Translations under genes and position numbers: made by a program
Assembly: GCF_042684705.1 (NCBI RefSeq)
Contig: NZ_JBHULZ010000023.1
Coordinates: forward strand, 434,001 to 498,000
Direction: 5' to 3'
Origin: Mesonia sediminis
GTDB lineage: Bacteria > Bacteroidota > Bacteroidia > Flavobacteriales > Flavobacteriaceae
DNA: 64,000 bases
Part shown: positions 44,201 through 52,414 of the stretch, piece after piece
How the letters are laid out: each line of letters opens with the position of its first letter
Position numbering within the stretch: position 1 is the first letter of the stretch
The notes under the pieces: model-generated
What the model was told of the DNA's origin: nothing
Seen by the model: the letters and a program-made list of their open reading frames with translations, nothing else
Databases searched by the model: none

Positions 44201-44859
44201 TTTACTTTTCCTTTGGCAGCAAAGACCTCATCTTTTCGTTCAGAAATATAAAACTGGTATATCCAACCAATAATCTCTACCTCAGCACAATCTTCTGTTG
44301 CCATTCCGTCTCTTATGTCTTGTACTATGGAAAACTCAGAGGTTAAATCGTCAGGTAAGAGTAGCTCTGCATAGTCATTAATCTTTTCAAACAGAAAAGG
44401 AAAAATGGTGTTGAGGTGGTTACAAGCCCCTATGAGTAGTTCTTTGTAGGCTTCGTTTTGTGCATCGCTGCTGCGTATGGTACCATCTAGTAAGTCAAAA
44501 ATATGTTTGGTATCTACAGGTAACTCATCTGGAATGTTGCCTTGTTTGGCTTCGTCTAGTAATTCTGGTAAAGTGTAGCCCTCTTTTGGTGTGACTACGC
44601 CTATTTTTATAGGTTGGTAGTCGTTAGCATCCATAAAACGCAATGCCATTAACCTATTGAACCAGGTATAAGCCACCTTATCTACAACCTGTTCTTTTGA
44701 GGTTTTTTGTATTTCGGCTTTAAGCTTTTTTACCTGAACTTCTTTTTCACGTAACACGGCAGAGTCTGTGGTTAACACATACTCTAGCTTTGCAGCGACT
44801 TGCGAAACGATTTTGATACGCGCTTCTTGGGCGAATTTTTTGAGTTGGTTGGTGTTCAT
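41209..44859 (-). CDS. pglX: PglX, adenine-specific DNA methyltransferase of BREX
   Basis: A 1216-aa N6-adenine methyltransferase. SAM-binding motif I is LDQACGSGHILVYGF (about 287-300), catalytic motif IV is VVDNPPYMGGG (NPPY 465-468), and a target-recognition region follows. It methylates the BREX motif on host DNA. Three segments look like captured intergenic repeat: QQLVTSCQQLVAL before NPPY, QPPTTNHQLPF at about 925-936, and a Gln/Pro/Thr-rich stretch at about 980-1004. They are encoded by TGGTTGGTGG-type and CTAGTTGCTGGCAGCTAG-type repeats that also occur in the neighbouring intergenic gaps. The frame is intact, so the enzyme is probably active. Confidence 0.96.
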   Translation of the reverse strand: MNTNQLKKFAQEARIKIVSQVAAKLEYVLTTDSAVLREKEVQVKKLKAEIQKTSKEQVVDKVAYTWFNRLMALRFMDANDYQPIKIGVVTPKEGYTLPELLDEAKQGNIPDELPVDTKHIFDLLDGTIRSSDAQNEAYKELLIGACNHLNTIFPFLFEKINDYAELLLPDDLTSEFSIVQDIRDGMATEDCAEVEIIGWIYQFYISERKDEVFAAKGKVKKEDIPAATQLFTPRWIVEYMVQNTVGKLWLQNRPSSNLKDHMPYYIESPSAEIEDFLKIDSVEEITLLDQACGSGHILVYGFELLTKIYEEEGYSPSEIPQFIIEKNLYGFEIDERAAQLAGLALMMKAREYHKRVFRKELTPHILCYQDLKLTTDEIKEVFKSIDVKLSNELLNDLENIQEATNLGSLILPQSSTSFLEETLEVLMQKEKTSTDFFLKDSIQQLVTSCQQLVALSAKYHCVVDNPPYMGGGNMNKPLANFVKINYKDSKSDLMACFMEAGLAVLHPKGYLGMINQHSWMFLSSYEKLREKLIKETHIDTLLHLGARTFPEIGGEVVQNAAFTLVKNESKNEGSYIRLVDEKHTNLKRDKTLEGIQNSDSDWFYIANQEDFCEIPGNPFGYWFSKKILELFKNKSLEDIGEPRQGLATSNNDRFLRYWLEVDNNKVFNSSNLKWFPFNKGGAYRKWYGNQSLVINWEFDGKEVLEYAKKLYKSPTRTIKNIKYYFKPGVTFSLTNTNGFGARLSPDGFIFDVQGSTVFSEKNRLNFISGLLNSNTVRLLMGVLSPTMVTHVGYLKKIPVVKDNDSLISDNVSLCIEISKTEWNSRETSWDFNQNELIKHKSDTLEESYDLYEHYWKNKFFQLHKNEEELNKQFIDIYGLQEELTPEVPLEAITILKEELDQKALKELSANYKSGWELVNGKWQLKSQPPTTNHQLPFNAKEVLIQFISYAVGCMFGRYSLDKEGLILANQGETLEDYFKLVNSEQFMVNGQEEPSTNHQPPTTTFLPDDDNIIPILDDEWFEDDIVGRFYEFLKVTFGAANFDKNLAFVEDCIGKDIRKFFVKDFYNDHIKRYKKRPIYWMFSSPKGAFNVLIYMHRYTPDTLNQILNGYLVEYREKLNTRMEHLDHLIESGTSSEQTKAAKEKDKLKAVLLELQEYEREVLYLLATERITIDLDDGVLVNYNKFGTALKKVTGLNDKKAKDKVRKFDWIDTSEIR
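41849..41922. repeat. Mini-repeat inside pglX (GTGGTTGGTGG type plus TTCACCAT/CACTATTCACC)
   Basis: Tandem GTGGTTGGTGGCTGGTGG followed by ATTCACCAT and CACTATTCACC words. The same word types occur in the gaps at 44858-44888 and 45253-45285. Read in frame it encodes a Thr/Pro/Gln-rich insert in PglX. Confidence 0.6.
42053..42082. repeat. Second mini-repeat inside pglX
   Basis: Three to four tandem copies of TGGTTGG-type heptamers; in frame it encodes QPPTTNHQLP. Confidence 0.6.
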
Positions 44860-44883
44860 AATTTGGTGGTTGGTGTATGGTGG

Positions 44884-45252
44884 TTAGTTAATGGCTTGTT
44901 TTAGCTTATTTGAAAGACTATGTAATTGTTTTTTAATACTTATTATTTCAGTTAAGATTTCATTTACTGTTGTTTCAGCCAGCATATCAAGTTTTATACA
45001 TAGCATTAACTGCGTTTCTAATTCTGATAGAGAACCTTGTGCTATTCTTATAAAATGTAAAAATTGCTTAGACGCTCTAGCTTGACCCTCAGCGATATTG
45101 CTCGGTATACTAATAGCAGCTCTCTTTATTTGACTTGTTAGACCAAATTGCTCAATGCTGGGCATTTCTCTCGTTAAAATATACACTTGCGCAACTAGCT
45201 CCATACTCTGCTGCCAAACTCTTAAATCTTTATAATCTTTAACCATATTCAT
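44884..45252 (-). CDS. Four-helix-bundle protein (23S rRNA intervening-sequence/S23 type)
   Basis: A 122-aa helical protein with the family signature KDLRVWQQSMELVAQVY, then QIKRAAISIPSNIAEGQAR and a third/fourth helix with SLSELETQL. The family occurs as rRNA intervening sequences, as Avd partners of diversity-generating retroelements, and often as lone genes. No reverse transcriptase is present here. It sits between brxC and pglX and is flanked on both sides by mini-repeats (44858-44888, 45253-45285), as if it arrived as a small repeat-bounded unit. The function inside BREX is unknown. Confidence 0.88.
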   Translation of the reverse strand: MNMVKDYKDLRVWQQSMELVAQVYILTREMPSIEQFGLTSQIKRAAISIPSNIAEGQARASKQFLHFIRIAQGSLSELETQLMLCIKLDMLAETTVNEILTEIISIKKQLHSLSNKLKQAIN

Positions 45253-45282
45253 ATTTTTTATTCACCATCAACCAACACCATT

Positions 45283-48200
45283 CTATAAGGTAATCTTTAA
45301 GTTTTGGTTAATGCGTTCTAAGTAAGCTTTTTTAAGAGCTTCGGTGTATTCGAGGACATCCTCTTCTGAGGTTAACTCACGATTAGGATAATCTACATAA
45401 ATGGATGTTTTTTTGATATATTTTGCTTTAGGTTCTTTTGCCTTACCAGACTCGTCTTTAGGCGCCAGCAATTTAGCCATATGGTTGAGCTGATCGTTGT
45501 AGAAGTTGTCTTCAACCTTCCGTATTTCATTACGAATATTACCAATAAAGCGTTCTGCTTTCACTTTCTCTTTAAGCGAAATAATTTTATTCTTAATTTC
45601 ATCTTGTTGATCAGTATTTAACTGTTTGAAAGATTCTGCTTTTTCTAGGTCAGAGAAAATTATATCTAACTTTTCATTGAATCGCTTTTTTTCAGTATCA
45701 ATACTCTCAACTACCTTTTTGGTTAAGCTATCTTTAGCAGCTTTTGCTATCTGGATGGCATTGCCTTTGTAGGGAGTTTTGCTATTGATCAGTGCAGTTA
45801 AAGTTTCAAACTCGTCGCCTTCTATATAATCTATGTTTGCCGTGTTGCTGTTCACCAACTTTTTAATATCGAGATAGATATTTGCCTGTTCCCCATTGAT
45901 AAAACTTTTGATAGGATCTAGCAAGTCTTCTTTATTGTCCAGTAAATCATCTTCAAAATCTGAGATACTGGTCAAGAAGTATTTATAATCTTTATCTGAT
46001 AGTCTTTGCAATCTCTCACTAAAATCTTCTAAAACTGACAAGAATGGGAAGTCGCTTTTTCTGTAATACAATTGCTTTACCTCAGCTGCGAGGTCTTTAA
46101 TTTTTTCTTTAAAGGCTACTGCTACATCTTTTGCTTCTTTAAGCCCCGTCGTCTCATCAAAAGCATCTGCATAGAGTTCTTTTAGTTGCTTTAGTTGTCT
46201 TGGATCCACTTCGGTTTGTGGCTCTAACAGTGTAGAACCGTGGTTTGCACTATTGACGAGTGCGGTAAGCACAGCCTCATCCTCTAATAAGCTTGCATTC
46301 TGCTTTAACTCAACCTTACCACGTTTGTATAGTTTTGCAGTAATTGTCCAAATCGCATTAGGGTACCAACCATAAGGTTTTTTCGTAAAGTAGGTTTTAA
46401 TATCGTTTAGAGAGGTTCTATCCGATTGTTTTTTACGTCTTTTGATGAAATTTAGAATTTCAGATTCTGCTTCGGAAATGGTTTTATCATCTGTACCAAA
46501 TAAATCATCTTGCTTGCTGCGCACCGTGTGGCGTATGGCATCTTCTGTAATTAAAGTGCTCCCTAGCATTTTTAAGTTTGGGTAGACTTGTTTAATTAAA
46601 TCTTGAAAAGCATTAATAACCTTGGTTTTACCCTCTTTACTATGACCAGACTCGTGTTTGCTACCATTCATAAACACCTCGGCATCTGCTAATGTGTTAT
46701 TTGCCATTATGATGAGGTTACGTCTGCGCTCTGCATTTTGTTGTGCTTTTTCTTGAAGAATACGTTTTACCTCTACACGATTAGTAGTCGATTGATTTTG
46801 CTTTACGTATTTATTGGTACGTAAATACATTTTTAAATCTTTCATAAACAAGGCGTTAGAGGCTAGCTTGAGCTTCATACCTGTTGCACCCATTGTTTGG
46901 GACTGGTGGAAGGTGTCGTTATCATAATCCATAAAATTCTCTGTGATGATTTCAATAAACAGCTCCTTTTCTCTACCTAATAAGCTACCGTCAATTTTAC
47001 TGGTAAAATCGTAGTCTTGCTTATTATCTAGAAACTTAATCTTATTATCACGGATAATTTCATCAAAGAACAATTCTTTAAGTAATTGCGTGACTGCTTG
47101 GTCATCAATATCTGTGTTTTTTATTTCTTCCTCTACGTCTTTTTCATCATCGGTTAAGAATTCGTACACATCCCCATTACGTTGCACATAACTCTGATTT
47201 TCTAGTATATTTAAAGCCTCTTCTATTTTCTGGTTATGTTCGTTTAAGTCGACCTGAATATCATCAATAAGCAACACCGACACATTTCTCTTGGTGGTTT
47301 TGAAGTTCCCGAAGTATTTGACGAGAAATAGCGCTTTGAGCACTTTAATAGCAAAGGGGTTATCCAGATTTCGTTCTGCCATAATCACAGAGCTTTGAAT
47401 CTCGCCACGCAATTCATTTCTAATCCCTTCGTACATTAAGTCGAAACTCACTAAGGCTTGCTCACCTTTACCCTCAATGATTTGTGTTACTTGCTGAAAA
47501 ACGCCTAGCATAGAACGTTCACCTACCGAAGCGTGCTTTCCTTGAAATGCATTGTGCATAGACAATGCTCTTCTACATTGCTGAAATAAGTCAAACTGAT
47601 AGGGAACAAATGGAAATTTATTACCGAAATCGGAAGCATCGCTAAAGCCTTTAAACTGCACGCCCGCCTCAGAAAAAGAAAGCAAGGTATCTAATTGTGC
47701 ACTCGTTTCTTTAAAAGATGCCATCAATTGTTTTTGTGCATCTTCGTTTTTGCTTAACAATCTTTTTTCTATCACCTCATCTACGTTTGCCGAGGTTAGT
47801 GGTACTTTGATTGCAAATCTTGCTTGAATACGAGAAAAGTCATTTTGCTGGCTTTTGTTCATATCTCCTACGACCTTTTCCATATCCTCTTGAGAGGTCA
47901 CTAGAATCCAAGATTTACCTTTAGTTCTGGTAGCCAATGTTTCTGCAACCGTTTGAAGATTTAGCATTAACTTAGTGTTGTCACTAATGTATTGACCAAC
48001 TTCATCTACAAAGAAATTTAAGCGAAAACCTTTGGGTTTAGATGCAATATATTCTTGTACCCGTACACAGAAGTCTTCTATAGAAGAGGTGCTGTCTTTA
48101 CGCATTGTATCTATGATGTTTTGGTACTTTGACGCATCATCATCGAAGAGCTCGCCTAAAACCTCCCCTAATTTTTGCTTTACTTTTGGAGCAAAATACT

Positions 48201-48780
48201 TTCGTCTGTCATCCGTCCAATTGTTACCGCTTTTATCTAGGTATGCCTCTTGAAAAGATTGCCATTTATTTTCGCTATTGAGCCACATTTCAAACTCGGC
48301 TACAGGTCTTTTGGAACCATAAAAGCCTAAATGGTCATAAAAAACCTTATAGAAAACAGATAATATAGCATTTGGATCTTCCTTACTTGTGATCTGTGCT
48401 TGCTGGTCAATATTAAACAAAACAGACTCTGAGGGAATTTTGGTCGCTGCTAAAACATCGCCTTTGAGCATTTCGTCATTAGTGATTTTATTAGCAAACA
48501 CCTTTCCGCTTTCGTCACCATCAAATTTTTTGTTTTCAAAGACGTAAGACAATATTTTTAGCAAGTGTGATTTACCACTACCAAAAAAACCTGATATCCA
48601 TACCCCATTCACACCAGCATAATTGTTGTAGGCTTGAAAGAGGTCTCGTATTTTTTCCCCAATTTCATTGGTAATTACATATTCTTCTACTTCATTAGAA
48701 ATTTGGTCACGGTCATCTGCTTTGATAACCGTTTCAATATTTCTATTAATATCTTTCTCAAAAAAATCTTTAATAATCAT
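45283..48780 (-). CDS. brxC: BrxC, large P-loop ATPase of BREX
   Basis: A 1165-aa ATPase beginning IIKDFFEKDINRNIETVIKA, typical of BrxC. Walker A is SGFFGSGKSHLLKI (GFFGSGKS 64-71) and a Walker B-like strand is RLNFFVDEVGQYI. Long helical regions follow, including a coiled-coil stretch about 1000-1100. BrxC is a core component needed for both modification and defence. It overlaps brxB by 4 nt, showing translational coupling. Confidence 0.96.
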   Translation of the reverse strand: MIIKDFFEKDINRNIETVIKADDRDQISNEVEEYVITNEIGEKIRDLFQAYNNYAGVNGVWISGFFGSGKSHLLKILSYVFENKKFDGDESGKVFANKITNDEMLKGDVLAATKIPSESVLFNIDQQAQITSKEDPNAILSVFYKVFYDHLGFYGSKRPVAEFEMWLNSENKWQSFQEAYLDKSGNNWTDDRRKYFAPKVKQKLGEVLGELFDDDASKYQNIIDTMRKDSTSSIEDFCVRVQEYIASKPKGFRLNFFVDEVGQYISDNTKLMLNLQTVAETLATRTKGKSWILVTSQEDMEKVVGDMNKSQQNDFSRIQARFAIKVPLTSANVDEVIEKRLLSKNEDAQKQLMASFKETSAQLDTLLSFSEAGVQFKGFSDASDFGNKFPFVPYQFDLFQQCRRALSMHNAFQGKHASVGERSMLGVFQQVTQIIEGKGEQALVSFDLMYEGIRNELRGEIQSSVIMAERNLDNPFAIKVLKALFLVKYFGNFKTTKRNVSVLLIDDIQVDLNEHNQKIEEALNILENQSYVQRNGDVYEFLTDDEKDVEEEIKNTDIDDQAVTQLLKELFFDEIIRDNKIKFLDNKQDYDFTSKIDGSLLGREKELFIEIITENFMDYDNDTFHQSQTMGATGMKLKLASNALFMKDLKMYLRTNKYVKQNQSTTNRVEVKRILQEKAQQNAERRRNLIIMANNTLADAEVFMNGSKHESGHSKEGKTKVINAFQDLIKQVYPNLKMLGSTLITEDAIRHTVRSKQDDLFGTDDKTISEAESEILNFIKRRKKQSDRTSLNDIKTYFTKKPYGWYPNAIWTITAKLYKRGKVELKQNASLLEDEAVLTALVNSANHGSTLLEPQTEVDPRQLKQLKELYADAFDETTGLKEAKDVAVAFKEKIKDLAAEVKQLYYRKSDFPFLSVLEDFSERLQRLSDKDYKYFLTSISDFEDDLLDNKEDLLDPIKSFINGEQANIYLDIKKLVNSNTANIDYIEGDEFETLTALINSKTPYKGNAIQIAKAAKDSLTKKVVESIDTEKKRFNEKLDIIFSDLEKAESFKQLNTDQQDEIKNKIISLKEKVKAERFIGNIRNEIRKVEDNFYNDQLNHMAKLLAPKDESGKAKEPKAKYIKKTSIYVDYPNRELTSEEDVLEYTEALKKAYLERINQNLKITL

Positions 48781-49364
48781 TGTTTTGCTTCTATGTTATC
48801 AATGTTAAATGCTCTATAATAGTTATCGTCCTTCAATAAACCGAATAGGTTTAAAGCATGTCCATTATATTCGCCAGGAAAGAATGCTACCGTTGGTGAA
48901 TCTTTTGCTATGCTTTGTAAATTATTTAGAATGGTGTGTGAACGTATAAAAGGGAATACCAAGCCAATACCCGTTAAGAAATACACCTTAGCAGATGATG
49001 CTTTGATTAAGCTATCAATTTTTGGCATTAATACTTGATGAATTTCAAGAACTGATTGGATGGCATCTAAAAATTCTTCTTTATCCATATCTTTTTCAAT
49101 ACTGAAGAATTCTTCTAACCCAATTTCTTCCTCTAAAATATCACAGGCAATATCGTACAGATTTATTTCTAAAACAGGAACACCAGAGGTTTCCAGTTTT
49201 TTGATTAGTCGTTTAGTTGCATCTACTACTTGAAGTTCCTGTTCTGCTTTATAAGCAGCAATAAAAAAAGGAATTTCCCCTCCTAAAGCCTCTTTACTAA
49301 GAAATCTTTCTGAGGAAACGACATCGTATAAGTGTCTAAATTTTTTGGTTAGGTTTTGCATCAA
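48777..49364 (-). CDS. brxB: BrxB (DUF1788)
   Basis: A 195-aa protein with the DUF1788 pattern: LGGEIPFFIAAYKAEQEL, then VPVLEINLYDIACDIL, ending VFPFIRSHTILNNL and AFFPGEYNGHALNLFGLL. It is a core BREX subunit of unresolved biochemistry. It overlaps brxA by 4 nt and brxC by 4 nt. Confidence 0.95.
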   Translation of the reverse strand: MMQNLTKKFRHLYDVVSSERFLSKEALGGEIPFFIAAYKAEQELQVVDATKRLIKKLETSGVPVLEINLYDIACDILEEEIGLEEFFSIEKDMDKEEFLDAIQSVLEIHQVLMPKIDSLIKASSAKVYFLTGIGLVFPFIRSHTILNNLQSIAKDSPTVAFFPGEYNGHALNLFGLLKDDNYYRAFNIDNIEAKQ

Positions 49365-49960
49365 TTAAAATTTTCGATATCCGTATCACTAACAAAAAAT
49401 AGTTTGAGCCATTTTTTATCATCATTAGCAATAACTCTCATTAGTTTGCTATCTAACAATTGAGGTTGAATTTCTTTGTTTTTAGTATTATCAATAATTC
49501 CAGCTTCCACTAATGTTCTAAACAGAACTTGACGAATTTTCTCGTTAGTAGTCTCAGTAAAATTTTGCATTTTAGGATGTATTTCGATTTTATTTCTGAA
49601 AAAAGATAAGTATTCACCCTCCGTTAAAGCATAGTCAAAAAGAAGGACTTTCTCTCTACAAACTTCTATGACAAAATCTCGCACAAACCCATACACCTTG
49701 CACATAGCCAAGAAAGCTATCTGTTTTTGTTCATAAAAATCACCATTCACTAAAATGTCAATTTGCTGATCATTTAAACTATCTAAACGCTTATTTATTT
49801 CAATTAAAAATCTTTTTCCAGAGCTGGTTTTACCTTGTCCTATTTCTTGGATTTCATCAAAATCAGTTTCGCTTTGTCTGGATACAGCTACCTTTACCAG
49901 TTCCTTTACTCTTAAAGACAGCGCTGTGAATCCAAAATCATATTTTTCCTCTAATAGCAT
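49361..49960 (-). CDS. brxA: BrxA (DUF1819)
   Basis: A 199-aa BrxA-family protein, of a small helical, possibly DNA-binding class. Visible signature: FTALSLRVKELVKVA, then KRFLIEINKRLDSL, QIAFLAMCKVYGFVRDFVIEV, and an acidic C-terminus. Its ATG shares one base with the stop of the XRE gene before it. It is the first core gene of the locus. Confidence 0.94.
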   Translation of the reverse strand: MLLEEKYDFGFTALSLRVKELVKVAVSRQSETDFDEIQEIGQGKTSSGKRFLIEINKRLDSLNDQQIDILVNGDFYEQKQIAFLAMCKVYGFVRDFVIEVCREKVLLFDYALTEGEYLSFFRNKIEIHPKMQNFTETTNEKIRQVLFRTLVEAGIIDNTKNKEIQPQLLDSKLMRVIANDDKKWLKLFFVSDTDIENFN

Positions 49961-50136
49961 CAGTTGACCAGATCTTTTATAGGTACTTCTAATAATTGGC
50001 TTAATTTCTCTAAGTTTTTTTTATTTGGGCTAGATTTTTCTTTTACCCAGTTGGACATGGTAACCACACTTACGCCCATACGTTGGGCAAGGTATGCCTG
50101 TTTAAGGCCCTTAGCTTTGATCACATCTTTCAGCAT
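49960..50136 (-). CDS. XRE-family helix-turn-helix regulator, first gene of the BREX operon
   Basis: A 58-aa protein: MLKDVIKAKGLKQAYLAQRM, then a canonical XRE recognition helix (GVSVVTMSNWVKE) and NLEKLSQLLEVPIKDLVN. The ATG at 50136 is the only sensible start. The TGA overlaps the brxA ATG by one base (TGATG), so it is the leading gene of the operon and probably autoregulates BREX expression. Other BREX loci often use WYL-type BrxR regulators; this is a minimal XRE instead. It is easily missed because of its size. Confidence 0.85.
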   Translation of the reverse strand: MLKDVIKAKGLKQAYLAQRMGVSVVTMSNWVKEKSSPNKKNLEKLSQLLEVPIKDLVN

Positions 50137-50614
50137 CTATTTAAAAAAAATTAAAGTTTAGCTTCAGTAAAGATAAAGAATTAAAGATTTAGGTAAATAA
50201 GTTTTGTAGAAATTCTTTTTACCTCCTATTGAAGTATGTTATAAATAGAAAGTGCGTCTAATCTATTTTCCTTAGCCCCATTTACTTTAACTCTTAATAA
50301 TTCGCAATGCTATTTGAAATTTCGATTAATATTTTTGAAATATGAAATGCAAGAAACGGAGTTTAAAAATGCATGCTTTATAGTGAGGTAGATTATTCGT
50401 TAACAAGCAATCAAATTGTTTATGAACTATAAACAATGAAGTGTATTTTGTTTTAGTTATTGTCAACGATCTAGATTATGAGTAGATACGTAGGTTAGCA
50501 TGAAACTTTGCAAGTACACATCAAGCTTAAAGCCGGCAAGTACCGACACTTTGGGATTCAGAAATAGGCTAGAACATTCAATTACTCATTGTCATTGTTA
50601 GGTTTTCGTGCTTT
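50137..50614. other. Control region upstream of BREX and 3' flank of the Gabija-like pair
   Basis: No gene is visible in 478 bp. On the minus strand TATCTTTA (50168-50175) is one mismatch from the -7 consensus TAnnTTTG and lies 32 bp before the XRE start. No clear -33 box. The right part holds no obvious terminator for the helicase gene. Confidence 0.45.
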
Positions 50615-52414
50615 TTATATTGTTTTTACATTTTCAACGCTAAACCATTCAATTATTTTTTTCATTGCTAAATCACCCATTTGAGAAAGAGCTAGTACAA
50701 CTAAATTTTCTTTGGCTCTTGAGCAAGAAACATAAAACAGGTTTTTAGTTCTTAATTTTCTACGTTCCTTATCATCGGTGTTATCAAAGAATTTTTCAAA
50801 ATTATACATAGAAACCCAACTTGTATCGTCAATCACAACTAAAACATTTCTGTACTCTTCACCTTTTGTTCCATGCTTCGTTGAATATGATGTTTGCTCT
50901 TTGATATGTTTAAAGACGGATATTACCTCACTATATTTTGTTTGCATCAATGAGGTATAAAAAGATTTATTCTTTTCAGCTTTTTTCCTTTCATCTTCAT
51001 CTGATATAGTTGAAGAGTCTACTTTTACTTTTTTAAGAAACTTTTGTAAGCTTTTTGAAGGAACTGATAATTGATTTTCAATACAGAACTCAAATACGTT
51101 TTGAACTGTACCAGTATCCCTTAAACTAATTAATTTAGTTAATTTATCTTCTATTTGCTTTTTGTCTGAATGTTTAGAAAGTGAACTAATCATACCATGT
51201 CTCTTTAAATACTTTATAACGCTATTAAAATCTTTGTTATTCCAAAAAGAAACTAAATGTTCAATACCTGTTTCACGTTCTTTCGAAGTCTTTTTGTCTT
51301 TAGAACCTAAGAAGAAAGAGGCAAAATGGTTATCTCTATTTAATAATTCTGCTTTAGGGTCAAAAAAACGGTTATTATATGTTTTATATAAATTCCCAAA
51401 ACCAGCTCTATCTGCTACTTTACTATTTGCAATTATTAAAACTTTATCGTTGCCTTTTTCTGAAAAATCCCACCCATTATTTTCTAGATCACTAATTACA
51501 TTTTCGTAATCCGCATCTTTTTTTGGTGAAATTCTTTCTCGATAATCTTTGACCTTTTCTCCCTTAGCTTTTGTGTCGTTTGTGCAGTTAATAAACTGAA
51601 CACTTCCACTTACTGATTCTTTGCCTTCAGGAATTTTTTGAACAATATTATCTCTAATTTTATTTAAGAGAGTAACTACACTATTTGAAGAACGATAATT
51701 ATCTTCTTTTGTTACAAATTCAATTTTAGAAGAGGCTATAAATGATTCTAATGAACCTACACCTTCATCATAAATATTCTGATAAGAATCACCATAAAAC
51801 CCTAATAGCAGTTTCGTCTTATTCCTTTCTAATAGATAGTCAATTAACGCTTGAATAGTTTCAGCAGCTGTATCTTGATATTCATCAATGAAAATGAAGG
51901 GATATTTTTGTCCTAAAATTTGAGTTAGAGATTGATAGTTTTTAAACATTTGAAGAGACAGAGTAATTACATCATCATGATGTAAACTTCCTTGTTCAAA
52001 ATTTCTATAGCCTCTATCGTCATACGTAACTTCTGAAATTCTGTCTTTTAATCCTGTGTTAAACTTTTCAGGTTTATCAATTAACATTGCTTCATTCAAT
52101 AAATCCAATTCAATAATCAATTGCTTATTGTATCTTTTAATGCAATCCCATAAAAATTCATGAATTGTAGAAACAAGAACCAAAGGATTGTTTTCAAGCC
52201 TTTCAATAATTTCATTTTTAGCAACATTGGTGTAGGTAATACAAACAACCTTTTGATTATTCAACCTAATACTTTCACCTCTTGTTTCTAACAAATAGTT
52301 TAATGTCTGAATTAACGTATAAGTTTTACCAGACCCAGCTCCAGCTTCAAGTACAAAACTCTTGTTTGTTTCTATTTGTTGAATTACTTGTTCAATAGCA
52401 GTCATACTAATCAT
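50615..52414 (-). CDS. gajB: UvrD-like helicase, GajB-like
   Basis: A 599-aa SF1A helicase: Walker A VLEAGAGSGKTYTL (23-31), Walker B FIFIDEYQDTAAE, motif III-like FYGDSYQNIYDE, motif IV NYRSSNSVV, and C-terminal motif YVSCSRAKENLVV. It overlaps the OLD-type nuclease gene upstream by 8 nt. An OLD/TOPRIM nuclease followed by a UvrD helicase is the Gabija arrangement (GajA-GajB). This helicase is somewhat longer than the best-known GajB proteins. Alternatively it is a related class 2 OLD-helicase pair. Confidence 0.85.
   Translation of the reverse strand: MISMTAIEQVIQQIETNKSFVLEAGAGSGKTYTLIQTLNYLLETRGESIRLNNQKVVCITYTNVAKNEIIERLENNPLVLVSTIHEFLWDCIKRYNKQLIIELDLLNEAMLIDKPEKFNTGLKDRISEVTYDDRGYRNFEQGSLHHDDVITLSLQMFKNYQSLTQILGQKYPFIFIDEYQDTAAETIQALIDYLLERNKTKLLLGFYGDSYQNIYDEGVGSLESFIASSKIEFVTKEDNYRSSNSVVTLLNKIRDNIVQKIPEGKESVSGSVQFINCTNDTKAKGEKVKDYRERISPKKDADYENVISDLENNGWDFSEKGNDKVLIIANSKVADRAGFGNLYKTYNNRFFDPKAELLNRDNHFASFFLGSKDKKTSKERETGIEHLVSFWNNKDFNSVIKYLKRHGMISSLSKHSDKKQIEDKLTKLISLRDTGTVQNVFEFCIENQLSVPSKSLQKFLKKVKVDSSTISDEDERKKAEKNKSFYTSLMQTKYSEVISVFKHIKEQTSYSTKHGTKGEEYRNVLVVIDDTSWVSMYNFEKFFDNTDDKERRKLRTKNLFYVSCSRAKENLVVLALSQMGDLAMKKIIEWFSVENVKTI

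Larger units (their letters stand above)
31834..50136 (-). other. Type 1 BREX phage-defence locus with embedded accessory genes
   Basis: All six core type 1 BREX genes are present in one minus-strand run (brxA, brxB, brxC, pglX, pglZ, brxL), preceded by an XRE regulator. Most junctions are 2-6 nt gaps or 1-4 nt overlaps; the exceptions flank the four-helix-bundle gene, where repeat-bearing gaps of about 25-30 nt occur. BREX methylates a host motif through PglX and blocks phage replication by a mechanism not fully known. Five extra genes lie inside: one between brxC and pglX and four between pglX and pglZ. Confidence 0.95.

Noticed and set aside
44884..45252. Diversity-generating retroelement with Avd
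   Set aside because: The gene is of the same general four-helix family, but there is no reverse transcriptase, template repeat or variable repeat nearby.
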